A DNA stretch of 64,000 nt from Fulvia fulva (GCF_020509005.1 NC_063020.1:3038001-3102000), one strand, 5' to 3'. Shown: positions 10,544-22,800, counted from the first letter of the stretch. Notes: generated by a model not told the origin, from the letters alone. Translations and numbers: made by a program.

Positions 10544-11250
10544 TCAATCAAATCGGAAGATGCCCCGATCCGAGCTGGGAATCCCCAGGATCGCCAGTCG
10601 TGAGTACTTCATGGGTGGTGAGCCTTCCTCGTAGTGGAGTCGATCGCTTTCCCAGGTGATGTTGTTGTATGCGTTCATAACGCAGCCGACAATGTTGAAG
10701 ATGAAGAAGAGGAGGAACACGAGCCAGTATGCGGTGTCTTTGTAGCTCTCGCGCTGAGTGTAGCCAATGATGAAGACTGTTAGACAGACGATGGCTTCCG
10801 GCTGATGGTAGGTTAGTGGTGTGTTATGGTGGCGGGTAGGGTGTGTTTGCTTACCAGCATGAGCCTTTGTAACCTTACAGACAGAAACAGATACTGTTTG
10901 CGATCCTTCAGATTCGCCTCATCTCTCACCCAACTCGCTCTCTGGATCATCGCGGTAGCAGTCTGCAACCATGCTGCCGCCCACAGCGTCAACCACACCA
11001 CAGCACAGGCAATGAAGGCATGGCTGCGGGTCCTCAGAAGACTTCCGGTGATTGCCGCAGCGATGTTGAAGCACAATGAAGGTACTGCAAAACAGTAGAA
11101 CAGGATAGTTTCTGATCGTCGTCCAAGTCCCCAGTGTTTCTGCGCGTCGTAATGGGCGTGTGCGGCGTGTTGTTCTGCGCTCTCCCCGGGCGCGGGACCG
11201 TGACCATGGCTATCGTACATTGCGTCTGCGTCTTCGCGTGTGACGGCCAT
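10544..11250 (-). CDS. Hypothetical four-helix membrane protein
   Basis: Exons 11250-10855 and 10801-10544 (intron 10802-10854, GTAAGC...CATCAG) encode about 217 aa. The N terminus is hydrophilic and His-rich (about 45 residues). Then come hydrophobic stretches around ETILFYCFAVPSLCFNIAAA, HAFIACAVVWLTLWAAAW, EAIVCLTVFIIGY and TAYWLVFLLFFIFNIVG, and a short cytosolic-looking tail. I do not recognise the family. The frame is open upstream of 11250 without another ATG, so an earlier exon is possible. It is convergent with the amine oxidase. Confidence 0.6.
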
Positions 11251-11653
11251 CTCGGAGGTGAAGTTGGAGGCGGAGGTCCTGCCTGCTGCGCGGTTCCAAG
11301 GGCTTGGGACTGGGCTTTGCTTGGAATGGGGAGATGCTGCGGCCTGCAGGTCCTGGGTCGCGCTATTGCGCTCGCGGTGAGCTTGTTCTTCCTGTACAGA
11401 CTCCCCTTCTATGAGTGGAGAGGATGTTCTGATCGGATGAAGTCCTGGAAGAGCCCAGATGGCGTGTGGTGTTGGTCAGGACACCCTTGTTGATGATCCA
11501 GATCAAGCATCAGTGAGGTCAAAACAGTTCGGAAGGGGCCGGCACAATCTTCACGTCACCTCAAATTGGTATAGCCTGCCCCTCACAAATTACACGCTAC
11601 TGTCTTAGCGAGCATTGTGCATGAGGTGAGCATTCACTCAAGAATGTCGCGTC
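11251..11653. other. Divergent intergenic region
   Basis: About 400 bp between the membrane protein gene and the Myb gene. The plus-strand frame across it has no domain. It must hold the promoters of both genes. Confidence 0.45.
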
Positions 11654-14600
11654 ATGGGCCAAACTGCTTCCCAAGTCGTTGCCCCGACGCAGGCAAGTCA
11701 GGCTGTACTGTCACCGACTGCTGCTAAGAGAGCTGCTGTCAAGCGACGACATGAGCAATCCAACATGGACAGCAACAATGTCGCGTCGAAGCGACCCAGC
11801 AAGAAGCGGCGCAAGTCTGCTGAGGAGCATCCCGAGGAAGTGCAGGGTGCTGGTATGCAGAGACAGCACGTAGAAGCAAAGAGTGACGCGGTCGACGGCG
11901 GAGATCAGGACGCGAAGCCGCGCAAGAAGAAGAAGCGCAAGACAGCACAAAATGCGGATGCAGCCCCCGCGACCGTTACAATGGAAACTCATGGATCTCG
12001 CAGTGCTGCAGCAGCTGATGACGCTGAGGATGTTGCCATCCGCTCGAAGGAAGAGAAGAGGCAGAGACGGCGTGCAAACAAAGCACGGAACGCAAGAGAG
12101 GCCGCTGAGGCTACGGAGGCACCTACGAATGAGGATGCTGTAGGGAACGAAGCTGCAAGGGAAACCGTTGTCGATATGGAAGATATGGAGGTGACTCAAC
12201 TTCCCACCGAAACGACGCCGATCAAGCAAGAGCGTCCCAAATCGCCGAATGGAATCGAGTGGGGGAGACAAGAGGTTCGACAGATGCTGAAGCGCAAACA
12301 AATGGAGGAGCTTGTTCTGAGCGGGCGAGCTAGATGGCACAAACTGCCCAACGACAAGTGGAGCATCAGATACTACCAGCCTGGTGAAGCTCCAGCTCCC
12401 GCAGAGCTCAGTCCAGAGCAGAAGAGAAGGCACGCCTCTATTAAGCAGGAGATCGCAACGTACGAGCATACTTTGCAAGCTTCCGGAGAGCAGGAGCGAA
12501 AGAGACGGAGAGATGCGGAGAAAGAGAACACGGCGCCTGTCGAGTCAGATGCAGTCGCCGGGGCTGTCAATGACGAAGTCGAGGTTCACACAGCCATGGA
12601 CGTGAGCCCGGTTGGCAAGCCAAAATCGAGGCGGAAGAAGAGGCGGCGATCCGGAACTAGCGAGGCGCCTGTCGCGGGCGCCGTGAGCTCGCAACCTGAA
12701 CATTCGCCGGAGGAGCTTCTCCTAGCACCAGGCGCTTCTGACGAGCAGCATAAGGAGAGTGCAAGCCATACAACCTCGAGGAAACGAAAATCACGGCGAT
12801 CTGCAGACCAGGATGCAGCTGATGGTGCAGAAATCAGCAGAGACACAGGGGAATCTTCTCATGCAGCGAGGCCAATGACTTCGAATAAGAAAGAGCACCG
12901 TCTGCGCACGAAGAGCAAACGAGTAGCAGAAGCACAGATCGCTTCTGATATACCACAGCACTCTGACCAGACGTCACATGTTCAAGATTCTGCTGAGCCT
13001 GCAGGCCAGGGTAGTCCAGAACAACCAGCAGAGCCGGATGATGCTCCAGCAGTCCTTTCCCCTGGGGCTGACAATAAGTATGCTTCTACCTCATCCCGCA
13101 AGTCGGCCAGCGCTGAGCGTGTCGAAACGTGGCTCGACAGTCACGACAAAGCTGCACCAGCGGATCTGCACGTTGCTGGAAACGGCGACGAAGGCGAGCG
13201 GGAAAGCGCGGTCGAGCTGCCAAAGCCTAGGAAGAGGCGGAAGAGATCTTCCAACGCTGTTGATGAACAGGCCGCGTACAAGCCACAACCCGATCCAGAA
13301 TCACACAACGAACACGAAGCCAACGGTGAGCCAGTGCAGGAGGTCAGAAAACCTAAGAGGACGAAGACAAGACGTGTGTCTACGGAGAAGTACCTAGGAC
13401 AATCGCTAGCCGGATCTCTGCAGCTTGCAGTTCCAGAGACGACCACGGGTACCTTTACCGCTCAGGAGCAGGAGATCAGTGACCGAATCTTCGATGAAGT
13501 GCTTCAGAGGAACAATCATAGCGAAGCAGAGCTCAAAGCGATGATCAAGGATTGGCGAAACGCTGGCATCTTCAAGATGGAGATTGAGGCAGCCCTACCC
13601 AACAGGAAGAAGGATCAAGTTCGCAAATTCTGTCAACGCAGATACCATGCTCACGAACGTGGTCCGTGGACTTCAGAACAAGATCAAGCGCTCATGGAGG
13701 CACATGCTAAATACCCCGGCAAATGGTCACAGATCGCTGATCTTGTTGACCGCTTTTCAACGGATTGTAAAGACCGATGGACGAACCACCTACAGCCTGG
13801 AGACAACAGGGAACTCGGGCCATGGAACCAAGCTGAAGAGGACGCTCTCGTCAACGCCGTGGAAGAATGCATTACCAAGATCAAAAAGTCTCGCCGCAAA
13901 GATAAAACGCTCAGCAACAAGCGCGAAGATCTTGAGGCGCTAGTGGACTGGAACACCGTGGCAGAAATGCTCGGTGGCAAGCGAGTAGCGGGGCGATGTC
14001 GCGAGAAGTATCAGAAGCTCATGGCGCGACTTACAAAGACTGGAAGCTTGAGTCAAGAGTTGCCTGCTTCTCAATTGCAAGACGAACTCAACGATGCAGC
14101 GCCGAAGAGCGCTTCCAATAAGTCAAGGAGCAAAATCGCCGCGAACACACTCAAGAGCTTCGAGATTGGCGATTACTACGATGCGTTCGTGGAGGTGCAC
14201 ACAGCCGTCAAGGACCACACCGCACAGTACCATGATGAGCAGATGCTGTTGTGGTCGATCGTTGCCCAAAATCATCCTGCAAGTCGATTCAATGTCTCTT
14301 ACTTGGGTGCATCCCTGCGAAGAGTGGCAATAGAGAAGGCTCTCAATGACTGGGAGATTGACTCGAAGAAGACCAGGCGTAAGCTGGACGAAGCGCCAAG
14401 CATTCCTGCAAGTGCGCTGCTGCTGGCCAAGTGGGTCGAGAAGCGCTCTGGACATAAGATGGATACTTTGCCTCGCAAGTATATGCCAGAGCTAATTGGA
14501 AAGACCAAGGAAGAGATCCGACAGTTCAAGAAGCAGCAGCAAGAGCGACGTCGGGCAAAGAAACTAAAAGCGAACGAGAAGAAGTCCAAAGACTATGTGG

Positions 14601-15205
14601 CGTCCTCGGATGAAAATGAAGAGGCTCCTCTCGCGACAAAGGCTACTAGGGAGCAAAGAGCAGCGAGAAGAAGTGTGGTACTGAGCGATGACGGCAAGGC
14701 AAGCGATGCTGCGTCTGATGTCGGTATACCAGATGCGGAGGCCGAGGAAGAGACGGCCTCTCGAAAGCGTGACGAAGATGATAGCAATGAAGACGAGGAT
14801 GGAGAACAGCCTGAGGTCGACGAAAGTGACCAAGATGAAGGTCAATCGCCCAAAGCTGCGCATGAAGTCTCAGATACTGAGCTCGACTCCACCCATGAGA
14901 AAGTCTTCGCAGCCAGCCAAGCAGCACGACCAACGCAGGGCACTCAGGAAGTCCTCGAGACTCAGCCTGAAGCTGCACTTACGGATGATGGCGAAGCGTC
15001 CAAAAGTCTGGCTGCTCGAGCTTTCCGATCACCTGACAATGACATGGTCGTGAGCTCTGTCAACAGCCGCGTGTCGAACTCGCCAAGCTTGAGCCCAGCG
15101 GACTTCTTGCAGAGATGTCGTGATGCTGGTCGCAGCCAGCATGGGGAGTATACCAGCAAGAATCGTAAAACTTATGGCAGGCAGAGTGGTGGGCGGCAGA
15201 GGTGA
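11654..15205 (+). CDS. Myb/SANT nuclear protein, Reb1/TTF-I-like
   Basis: A single exon of 1183 aa. The first ~600 residues are low complexity, rich in Lys/Arg patches such as RKKKKRK (nuclear localisation) and acidic/Ala linkers. A helical segment (about 605-665) precedes two Myb-like repeats. The first is near 668-712 (GPWTSEQDQALMEAH ... CKDRWTNHL); the second is near 718-790 (GPWNQAEEDALVNAV ... RCREKYQKL), with a long lysine-rich insertion. A basic helical segment (KKQQQERRRAKKLK) and an acidic, Ser-rich tail follow. This arrangement matches fungal homologs of Reb1/TTF-I, which bind rDNA terminators and block replication forks. DNA target and function are inferred from the family. Confidence 0.75.
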   Translation: MGQTASQVVAPTQASQAVLSPTAAKRAAVKRRHEQSNMDSNNVASKRPSKKRRKSAEEHPEEVQGAGMQRQHVEAKSDAVDGGDQDAKPRKKKKRKTAQNADAAPATVTMETHGSRSAAAADDAEDVAIRSKEEKRQRRRANKARNAREAAEATEAPTNEDAVGNEAARETVVDMEDMEVTQLPTETTPIKQERPKSPNGIEWGRQEVRQMLKRKQMEELVLSGRARWHKLPNDKWSIRYYQPGEAPAPAELSPEQKRRHASIKQEIATYEHTLQASGEQERKRRRDAEKENTAPVESDAVAGAVNDEVEVHTAMDVSPVGKPKSRRKKRRRSGTSEAPVAGAVSSQPEHSPEELLLAPGASDEQHKESASHTTSRKRKSRRSADQDAADGAEISRDTGESSHAARPMTSNKKEHRLRTKSKRVAEAQIASDIPQHSDQTSHVQDSAEPAGQGSPEQPAEPDDAPAVLSPGADNKYASTSSRKSASAERVETWLDSHDKAAPADLHVAGNGDEGERESAVELPKPRKRRKRSSNAVDEQAAYKPQPDPESHNEHEANGEPVQEVRKPKRTKTRRVSTEKYLGQSLAGSLQLAVPETTTGTFTAQEQEISDRIFDEVLQRNNHSEAELKAMIKDWRNAGIFKMEIEAALPNRKKDQVRKFCQRRYHAHERGPWTSEQDQALMEAHAKYPGKWSQIADLVDRFSTDCKDRWTNHLQPGDNRELGPWNQAEEDALVNAVEECITKIKKSRRKDKTLSNKREDLEALVDWNTVAEMLGGKRVAGRCREKYQKLMARLTKTGSLSQELPASQLQDELNDAAPKSASNKSRSKIAANTLKSFEIGDYYDAFVEVHTAVKDHTAQYHDEQMLLWSIVAQNHPASRFNVSYLGASLRRVAIEKALNDWEIDSKKTRRKLDEAPSIPASALLLAKWVEKRSGHKMDTLPRKYMPELIGKTKEEIRQFKKQQQERRRAKKLKANEKKSKDYVASSDENEEAPLATKATREQRAARRSVVLSDDGKASDAASDVGIPDAEAEEETASRKRDEDDSNEDEDGEQPEVDESDQDEGQSPKAAHEVSDTELDSTHEKVFAASQAARPTQGTQEVLETQPEAALTDDGEASKSLAARAFRSPDNDMVVSSVNSRVSNSPSLSPADFLQRCRDAGRSQHGEYTSKNRKTYGRQSGGRQR

Positions 15206-15461
15206 TGTGCCCAAGATCAGCGCTCACTTGTCAATAGCACCGGAAAAGGGCTCACATGCTGACGATATCGCATCTTAGATGACTCACGATGAATGCCGTC
15301 CTCCCTTTCACTTCTTGTTTGATCTCACTCGCGATCGTTTGCTTGAGACTTGTTTGCTTAGTATAAACCTAACACAAGAGACACACCACCACAACTTATA
15401 CAAGATCAACGACAGCAACACGAGGATGGCATCAGACTAATTACCCTGCACCAAGTCAGCA

Positions 15462-16469
15462 ATGACCTCCTTTACGACACACGCCCGGGGCAATACCAAC
15501 TACACACCCTTCCGCTTCTTAGACCTTCCCGCCGAGCTGCGGCTCAACGTCTACTGTGAGCTCTTGCTGCGCGATGAGCTCAACAGTCCTGAGCCACGTT
15601 ACTCACAGATCATCGCCACTTCGAGAATGATCCAGAATGAGGCAGAAAGTGTACTGTATGTTGAGCACGTGCCGCGAATCAAGGTGGTACATGATCTCAA
15701 TGCGCCAAAAAGTAAACGCGGCGCATCGGTCGTTATTGCACCCTTCATAACGTTCATCTCGCATCGTAATCGAGGACTCTGGCACGTTGAGCAACAGTGC
15801 AGTCGTCACTCGACTCTTGAGAAGTTCAAGCAAGTCGAATTCCACAAGGACTTCTACCCAATCCGCCGCAGGGCGAAGACGGAATTTGCATGGCGTGGAG
15901 ATCTCAACATTCTAAAGCATCATCTGTACAACATGGCTTGTCACCTTGGTGGTGGTCGGTGCGAAAAGCTGCGTATCAAAATCGAGGGTGACTTCACACT
16001 CAATGAAGAGGCTGTCGGCTGCGGTGCAGCTTGGCCGCTTCGTAACTTTGGCAGCCACGTCGAGATCTCGTCACCAGAGATCACAGCATCGATCTGGAGG
16101 CAGCTCGTACAAACAGTACCTGAAGGGGACCACGCGCTGAATCAGGACGTGGCAAGATTATGGTATGATCTGAAGCAGAGTGCACAACAGCTCATCGCGG
16201 ATGTCAAGGGCTTGGGTTGGCAACGCACTGGTGTCAGCGTGCTTGAGACAAGTTTGGAGCCTGTCGAGCGACGATTCGATGATGTACGTTTCAGTCAGTA
16301 CTACGAGAATGTCGCAGCGCAAAAGGTACAGAGCTTTCAGCGATATCTCGAAGGTTCTAGGATGGAAGAGCTAAGGGGTCGAGTTGAAGGGGCGATGCGT
16401 GACACGCAGCAGAGGGAGGCTGGGGAAGAGAGCACTGCACTGCCACGGCTTGCCATTGATGGAGGATGA
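15462..16469 (+). CDS. 2EXR/F-box-like domain protein
   Basis: A single exon, 335 aa. The N-terminal signature FRFLDLPAELRLNVYCELLL is the F-box-like/2EXR motif common in large families of Dothideomycetes. It is followed by IIATSRMIQNEAESVLY, the second conserved block of that family. The rest is helical without catalytic motifs. Members are thought to be adaptors, possibly for ubiquitin ligases, but no molecular function is established. Related genes lie at 17368-18378 and 51-60.5 kb. Confidence 0.72.
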   Translation: MTSFTTHARGNTNYTPFRFLDLPAELRLNVYCELLLRDELNSPEPRYSQIIATSRMIQNEAESVLYVEHVPRIKVVHDLNAPKSKRGASVVIAPFITFISHRNRGLWHVEQQCSRHSTLEKFKQVEFHKDFYPIRRRAKTEFAWRGDLNILKHHLYNMACHLGGGRCEKLRIKIEGDFTLNEEAVGCGAAWPLRNFGSHVEISSPEITASIWRQLVQTVPEGDHALNQDVARLWYDLKQSAQQLIADVKGLGWQRTGVSVLETSLEPVERRFDDVRFSQYYENVAAQKVQSFQRYLEGSRMEELRGRVEGAMRDTQQREAGEESTALPRLAIDGG

Positions 16470-17367
16470 GACGTGCATGGACGACAAAGATGACCTGGCG
16501 ATCAGCTAACTATCGAAAGCGTCATTAGTACACATTGGCCAGCACCGGTGAATTCTTGTTGCTCCCACATCTTCAGAGCTTGATAGATACAGAGAGTTAC
16601 AACACTCAAAGCATTCTTGCCAGCTGGTCCCAGGACCGAGCCGAGGCGGAAGCTCTGCTTGCTCTGGCCGAGAGCGCAGGCTTGCAGAGAACGTAGGTCT
16701 CGGCCCTCACGACGAATATCAAGCCTTCGACAACGACTTGCGAACGGCACATGCGTCGCCTGAACGTGTGCCCCAAGTGGAAAAGTACTTGCAAAATTTT
16801 CAAGGATATCTCATAACGATAATGGCGCAGGAGGCTTGGTGGGAGAATACCATGGAGGACAGTCGGCCTGAATAGGAAAAGGGGGTCGTCTAGCTAGCAA
16901 TATAGTGGCTCAGTGTTCAGACAGCAAAACAGGCTTTGATCCTCTGAGCGTAGTCGGTGGATTTCTCAATCGCGAGCCCGCGGAGTATCTTACCTGTCGC
17001 GGTCGTTACCTTGTCCTGTTTCTAGGAGTCGTTCAATTCGGCACACGCGCATGCTTTGTACTCGAGATTGGACTTTCGAAGATTCCTAGCGCGTAGAATT
17101 TCTATGGCTTCTTGGATTCGGTCATGTAAAGTGCTCGCAATGGAATGTGACTGCCGTGATGGTTGTAAGGGCGAGGAAGGCAGTGCGAAGTCAGTCTTGA
17201 TTCGTACGCCTAGCGCCACACACTTGGATGCCTTATGGTGATGCTTTGTACCTAGCATACAATGTTCTCTTTCTAACATGATACATCTCCAGGCTAGATG
17301 AGGCATGCTGGAGCGATGGTGAGCAAGTACGATCACACCCCTGAATGAGCCAGGCAAATTGACCGGA
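16470..17367. other. Intergenic, nothing recognised
   Basis: About 0.9 kb. Short frames on both strands (for example 16502-16750 minus, 16905-17096 plus) show no domain or splice context worth calling. Confidence 0.5.
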
Positions 17368-18378
17368 TCATTCTCTCCATGAAACCTCCACGTATCTGGT
17401 GACATGCACCTTTCTCTCCTCATACGTGCATTCAGCGCCGCTCATGGCTCTTTGTGCGGCATTGAACTCCTTATTCTCAATGTCTTCCTCTTGTTTGGAC
17501 GCGTGCGTGGGCAGACCAAGGAAATCGCGGAACGTTCGAGCCCTCCTGTTCTTATACGGCTGCTCTTCAGCTTCATCTTCGGCTGCCTCCTCGGCAACAT
17601 CTTGTGGCGGCGGTGAGTGCCTGGCAAGGACTTTTATTACCCTCGTCTCTTCAGTCGTGTGCAAAATCTTGACCTTGATGGCGGAACGTGGAACGCCCTT
17701 ATCTCGACCACAGGGGCCATCGGCACGCACGAGTTCTTCGATCGTGTTGCGCTTGACACCTTTCCGTGACTCAGCGTTTGTCTCTATGAGTTCCGCGTAC
17801 AGAACACTGAAGTGTTTGATGAACCTCATGTTGTCGCCGATGTGTCTTGTACGCTTCCAGAAGTCGGCACTGAACTGCTGCTTGTAGCCAGCACCATACG
17901 CCACAAACGCGGTCGTGCCATAGTACAGCGGCAGTGCCTCTGCCCTCATTCGTCGGTTTACTTTCGTGATTGCTGGCTGCAACCACCACGTGCCCTCAAG
18001 ATCAGGGTCCCAGCCATACTTGTCCGCGTAGAAGCTTTGCAGCACAATGACGGGCTTGCCATCGACCCAACTGTATTGCTTCCGATCAGACTCATTGTCC
18101 TCGGCGGGTGTGATGGCCAACTTGTAGATGTAATTCCGGATGTCATCAGACAGGGACCAGACGTTGGTGGTCTTGCTGCATTTCGTCAGCACTGTCGGAC
18201 TGAGATGCGCTGCAATCACTTACGCCTTCAAAATCCCCTTCTTCATGACATTGCCGCACTGGGCAACGATCTCTGAAAGAGCATCACGCTCGAGCTCTGG
18301 GTAAGCTTGACGCAGTCCTGCCTTGAGCATCGCTTTCAGCATGTGGCGAATCTTGGTGTCCTCCTCCGTCAACGCCAT
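17368..18378 (-). CDS. 2EXR-like hypothetical protein
   Basis: Exons 18378-18224 and 18175-17368 (intron 48 nt, GTAAGT...ATGCAG) join in frame to about 320 aa. The first exon gives a small helical leader (MALTEEDTKIRHMLKAML...). The second opens with SLSDDIRNYIYKLAI, a variant of the LPAELRNxIY motif, then KVNRRMRAEALPLYY. The C-terminal third is charged, with a Glu/Ala-rich stretch. Function unknown; a relative of the neighbouring 15462-16469 gene. Confidence 0.68.
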
Positions 18379-19189
18379 GGCCAGGCTGAGCGCGCGCTAT
18401 CGAGACCCATTCGGGGGTAGAGATTGATTGGTGAGGTGAGTGTTACATGATGGAGATGTTCGACGCGCAAAGTCCAGGCAGAAGCGCACGTCCTTCCTTC
18501 CCATCATATGAAGCAGGAGCGACTTCAGATGGGGAAGGCGCTTCAGTCAACCTCGCTTCTTCAGTTGTCTGTTGCAGCATACATGTAATTGCTCGAGGTC
18601 GCTGCTGTCGCGCACCTGCAACGACCATTGCAACATTTGCTGCTCATGCCTACCGTTGTTCATTCTGTGCCGGCTACCTACGGACCAACAGTCTTCTGAC
18701 TTCACATCAGCAATGTACCTCGAGGCATCGAACAAGACAGACGTCTATTCAAGCCGGCGTTCCATCATCGTCGTCGACCGCTCGATGGTCACGCTCCATA
18801 AGGCCAAGACGATGTGCTGGCGTCGCTTCGAGGGTTGCGGAGGCTACGGACCGAGTCTGCGTATCAGACGCGCTGTTGTGGTCACGCCCGCACTGAAGGC
18901 GTGATGACGATGATTGTTCTGAGCGCATCACGAGGCCATTCGATTCCAATGGCTTGGCGGCCCTCTTTCGCCCGCTACCGGTCGTGCCGCTGGTCTGGTG
19001 ATGCAGGAACCTTGCAAGAAAGCTCTGACCGACGGCACGGCCTCTCACGCCGTCACCCATCGGAAGCGCTTGTCACCTCTCTGGAGCGTGGAGGAGGATG
19101 CGGAGAGCAGGCGAAGAGTGTTCGTGGCTCGCAGACTCACGCCTATCCGCGTGTAACGTGGTCACGATGTTGCAGCAAGAGAAAATGCT

Positions 19190-19215
19190 GTTGCCCCAGA
19201 GTGTTGCCCCAGAGT
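19190..19215. repeat. 13-bp perfect tandem duplication
   Basis: GTTGCCCCAGAGT occurs twice head to tail. Confidence 0.75.
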
Positions 19216-19242
19216 GATCGGCGGGTCTGAATTGCCTAGTCA

Positions 19243-19274
19243 GGTACCCACGTACCGATGAACGCGTGGGTACC
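19243..19274. repeat. Inverted repeat, 10-bp arms, 12-nt spacer
   Basis: GGTACCCACG and CGTGGGTACC are perfect reverse complements, about 530 bp upstream of the glutamate dehydrogenase start. Could be a dimeric regulator site or chance. Confidence 0.5.
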
Positions 19275-19804
19275 GACTACCGTCGCGCTTCGTCTCTTTA
19301 AGCCGATTCCAGGCGTGACTTTCAAGTAATTTTTACAACATCGTGCATGTACACAGCTGTTGCGTTATATAGCTGGCCGTAGGCGTGGCTGCTGGTGCGG
19401 CATTTTCTGCTCATCAGACTTTGCGTCTGGCCTACTTCAAAAGCGGTGACCTTTCCCGAACGAAGGGCGTTGGCTGAAGATAAGCACACGAGGCACGGAA
19501 GGTTTCAGACGCGCCACAGCTGGACCCAGGAACGAAAGGTAGGTCGTCAGCTCAGCCTCCATAGAGGCTATGGCTGAGACGGCAACTCTGCTGAGGGCGG
19601 TGACGCGGGCGAGGCAGTGAGGCTATCGTATACCTGACAGCAAGCCGCAGCCCAAACAGCAGAGATCCTCGGCCTATCTTCGCCGTTGTTCCACTTATCG
19701 GTGAACGCATTGCGAGCACAACCTCTAGAGCTCTAACGTCTTGTCACAGCAATCGCGAACCCTCCTACCGAATCCGTTGGAGTCCCCTACGAGAGTCCGT
19801 CAAC

Positions 19805-22800
19805 ATGGCGGAAGCACAAGCGAATGGCGTTGCCAACGGCGAAGTCAATGGCCTCGCAAACGGCGAAGCGCCCAAGAACAAGCTCCTTGATCAGGTAGTC
19901 CGAACACCTGGACGTCAGCCGTCGCCTCAGCCAACACGCCTGAGCGTGCCAGGAGCGCTGCCTCACCGCGTCCTCCACGAGGAAGGCTCTGGCTATGTTG
20001 CTCCCAAGTTCGAGGGCAAGACGCAGCAGATGGAGGAGGTCATGGACCAGGTGGAAGAGAAGGGCTTCATTCCAGGTGACTTGGTGGAGGCGGAGACCAA
20101 GTGGTTCTACAACGAGCTTGGCATCGACGACATGTACTTCAGCACCGAGAGTGTTGACGCTGTTGTCAGCCACATCCACTCGCTGTATGCGGCCAAGGTG
20201 GCTGCGTACGCAAGAGATGACAAGAAGCTGGAGATCCGTCTTGACAAGGAGGCCACCGATCATGCCGTGTACATTGACACCAGTGTGCCAGGCATTACCG
20301 CGCCAGACGGTTCGCAATTCGAGACGAGACTTGAGCAAAAGTACCTGGATGGCGGCAGAGGCTTGAACAGCTACCGCGTGGAGTCGTTCCGATCGCCCAG
20401 CAAGATTCCAGGCGGTAACGATCAGTCCCTCCGATGCTACTTCGTCTACCAGTCGAGCTTCAAGAACAAGACCCCATCGGCAGACGAGAAGCGAGTTGAA
20501 GAGCTTGGAGATGAGCGCTTCCTGCTCAAGACGACCAAGAACACCAGAGACATCTACCAGGAAGTCATGGATGCGGTGGTGACAAGAACAGGACCTGTCA
20601 TTGACATGTATGACGTCGAGGGTTCGCGCGAGAAGAGGCTCGTCGTTGGCTTCAAGCAGGGCACGGCACTTGGTCTCTTCGCGGCATTGAGCGACCTTTA
20701 TCACTACTATGGCTTGACGTCGTCCAGGAAGTACGTCGAGCAGTTCAGCAACGGCATTACGATCATGTCCATCTACCTCAAGCCTGGGTCACAGACAATC
20801 TCGGCCAAGCACCCACCCATCGAGGCCAGCATCCACCAGGTGATGAAGGAGATCTCGCTCCTGTACTGCATTCCACAAAACAAGTTCCAAGCCCACTTCA
20901 ACAGCGGCCGTCTCTCGCTGCAGGAGGCCATCTACGCTCACTGTGTCTGGGTGTTTGTGCAGCACTTCTTGAACAGGCTGGGAGGCGAATACAACACACT
21001 CAGAACACTTCTCGACACCACCAACAGCGTTCATGCAGAGCTGCTCACGAAGCTCAAGAAGCGTCTGCGAACCGAAACATTTACCGCCGACTACATCCTC
21101 GAGATCATCAACCAGTACCCTGACCTGATCCGCTCTCTATACCTGTCATTCGCCAACGCCCACTATGTCCAGACACGAGGCGAGCAAGATGACTTCCTCC
21201 CAACACTTTCCTATCTTCGAATGAAGGTCGAGCGAGTGCTCACTGATGATGAGCTGAAAGAGGCCGTCTCGAAGACCGTCATTAACGAGCACCACGAAAT
21301 GGTGATGACTGCTTTCCGCGTCTTCAACAATGCTGTGCTCAAGACAAACTTCTACACACCCACCAAGGTCGCACTGAGCTTCCGTTTGAACCCTTCGTTC
21401 TTGCCAGCTGAGGAATACCCGCAGCCACTCTACGGCATGTTTCTGGTCATCAGCTCCGAGTTCAGAGGGTTCCATCTTCGTTTCAGAGATATTGCACGTG
21501 GTGGTATCCGCATCGTCAAGTCTAGGAGTCGAGAGGCGTACGCCATCAACGCCCGATCTTTATTCGATGAGAACTACAACCTGGCGAATACGCAGCAACG
21601 CAAGAACAAAGACATCCCAGAAGGTGGTAGCAAAGGTGTTGTCCTGCTTGATATCCAACATCAAGACAAGACGATTGTTGCCTTTGAGAAGTACATCGAC
21701 TCGATCATGGATCTGCTCTTGCCCCCCACAAGTCCTGGTATCAAAGATCCAATTGTCGATCTGCACGGCAAGGAAGAGATCTTGTTCATGGGTCCCGACG
21801 AGAACACTGCTGATCTCGTGAACTGGGCGACTGAGCACGCACGAGTACGTGGCGCACCATGGTGGAAGTCGTTCTTCACTGGAAAGTCGCCCAAGCTGGG
21901 TGGTATCCCACATGACCACTACGGTATGACCACTCTCTCGGTCCGTGAGTACGTCAAAGGCATCTACAGAAAGCTCGACCTCGACCAAAGCCAGGTCAGA
22001 AAGCTGCAGACTGGTGGTCCAGATGGTGATCTCGGCTCAAACGAGATTCTGCTCGGCTCAGAGAAGTACTGTGCTATTGTCGATGGGTCTGGTGTGCTTG
22101 TCGACCCACATGGTCTGAACAAGGATGAGCTCGTGCGACTTGCCCGAGAGCGCAAGATGATTGTCAACTACGACACTACCAAGCTGTCCCCTGCAGGCTA
22201 CCGTGTGCTGGTCGAAGAAAACAACGTGACACTACCGTCTGGCGAGATTGTCAACAATGGTACCGCATTCCGCAACACCTTCCATCTGAGAAGCAGCGAC
22301 AACGAGAAGTACGATGTCTTTGTACCATGCGGTGGACGACCAGAATCGATCGACTTCACCAGTGCAGCCAAGCTCATCTCGAAGGGCAAGTCTATCATCT
22401 CCTACATCGTGGAAGGTGCCAACCTCTTCATCACACAAGAAGCAAAGCTACGTCTGGAGAAGGCAGGTTGCATTGTGTTCAAGGACGCATCGGCGAACAA
22501 GGGTGGTGTGACCAGCTCTTCCCTTGAAGTCCTGGCGTCTCTATCATTCGATGACGAGAGCTTCTTGGAGAACATGTGTGTGCACAAGGATGGTACTACA
22601 CCACAATTCTACCAAGACTACGTACGCCAGGTGCAGAAGATCATTCAAGAGAACGCACGACTAGAGTTTGAGGCTATTTGGCGAGAGAATGAGCAGACTG
22701 GTATCGCACGAAGCATCCTCAGTGACCAGCTCAGCAATGCGATCACGAAGATGGACGAGGAGCTGCAAGGTACCACTCTATGGGACAACATCAACCTCCG

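Larger units (their letters stand above)
18379..19804. other. Long intergenic region upstream of GDH
   Basis: About 1.4 kb. Overlapping frames of 60-150 residues on both strands are Ser/Arg-rich without domains and are not called. It contains a 13-bp perfect tandem duplication (19190-19215) and a 10-bp inverted repeat (19243-19274). The last few hundred bp must hold the promoter of the glutamate dehydrogenase gene. Confidence 0.5.

Noticed and set aside
11711..12478. 255-codon minus-strand frame opposite the Myb gene
   Set aside because: Antisense of Lys/Arg-rich low-complexity coding sequence, giving an artificial Leu/Ser-rich frame.
18447..19230. Plus-strand frames of 110-149 codons and a minus frame of 103 codons
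   Set aside because: Ser/Arg-rich, mutually overlapping, no domain, splice or start context.
19787..20704. Long minus-strand frame of 305 codons opposite GDH2
   Set aside because: Antisense shadow of a strongly biased coding region with no domain; GDH2 is certain.
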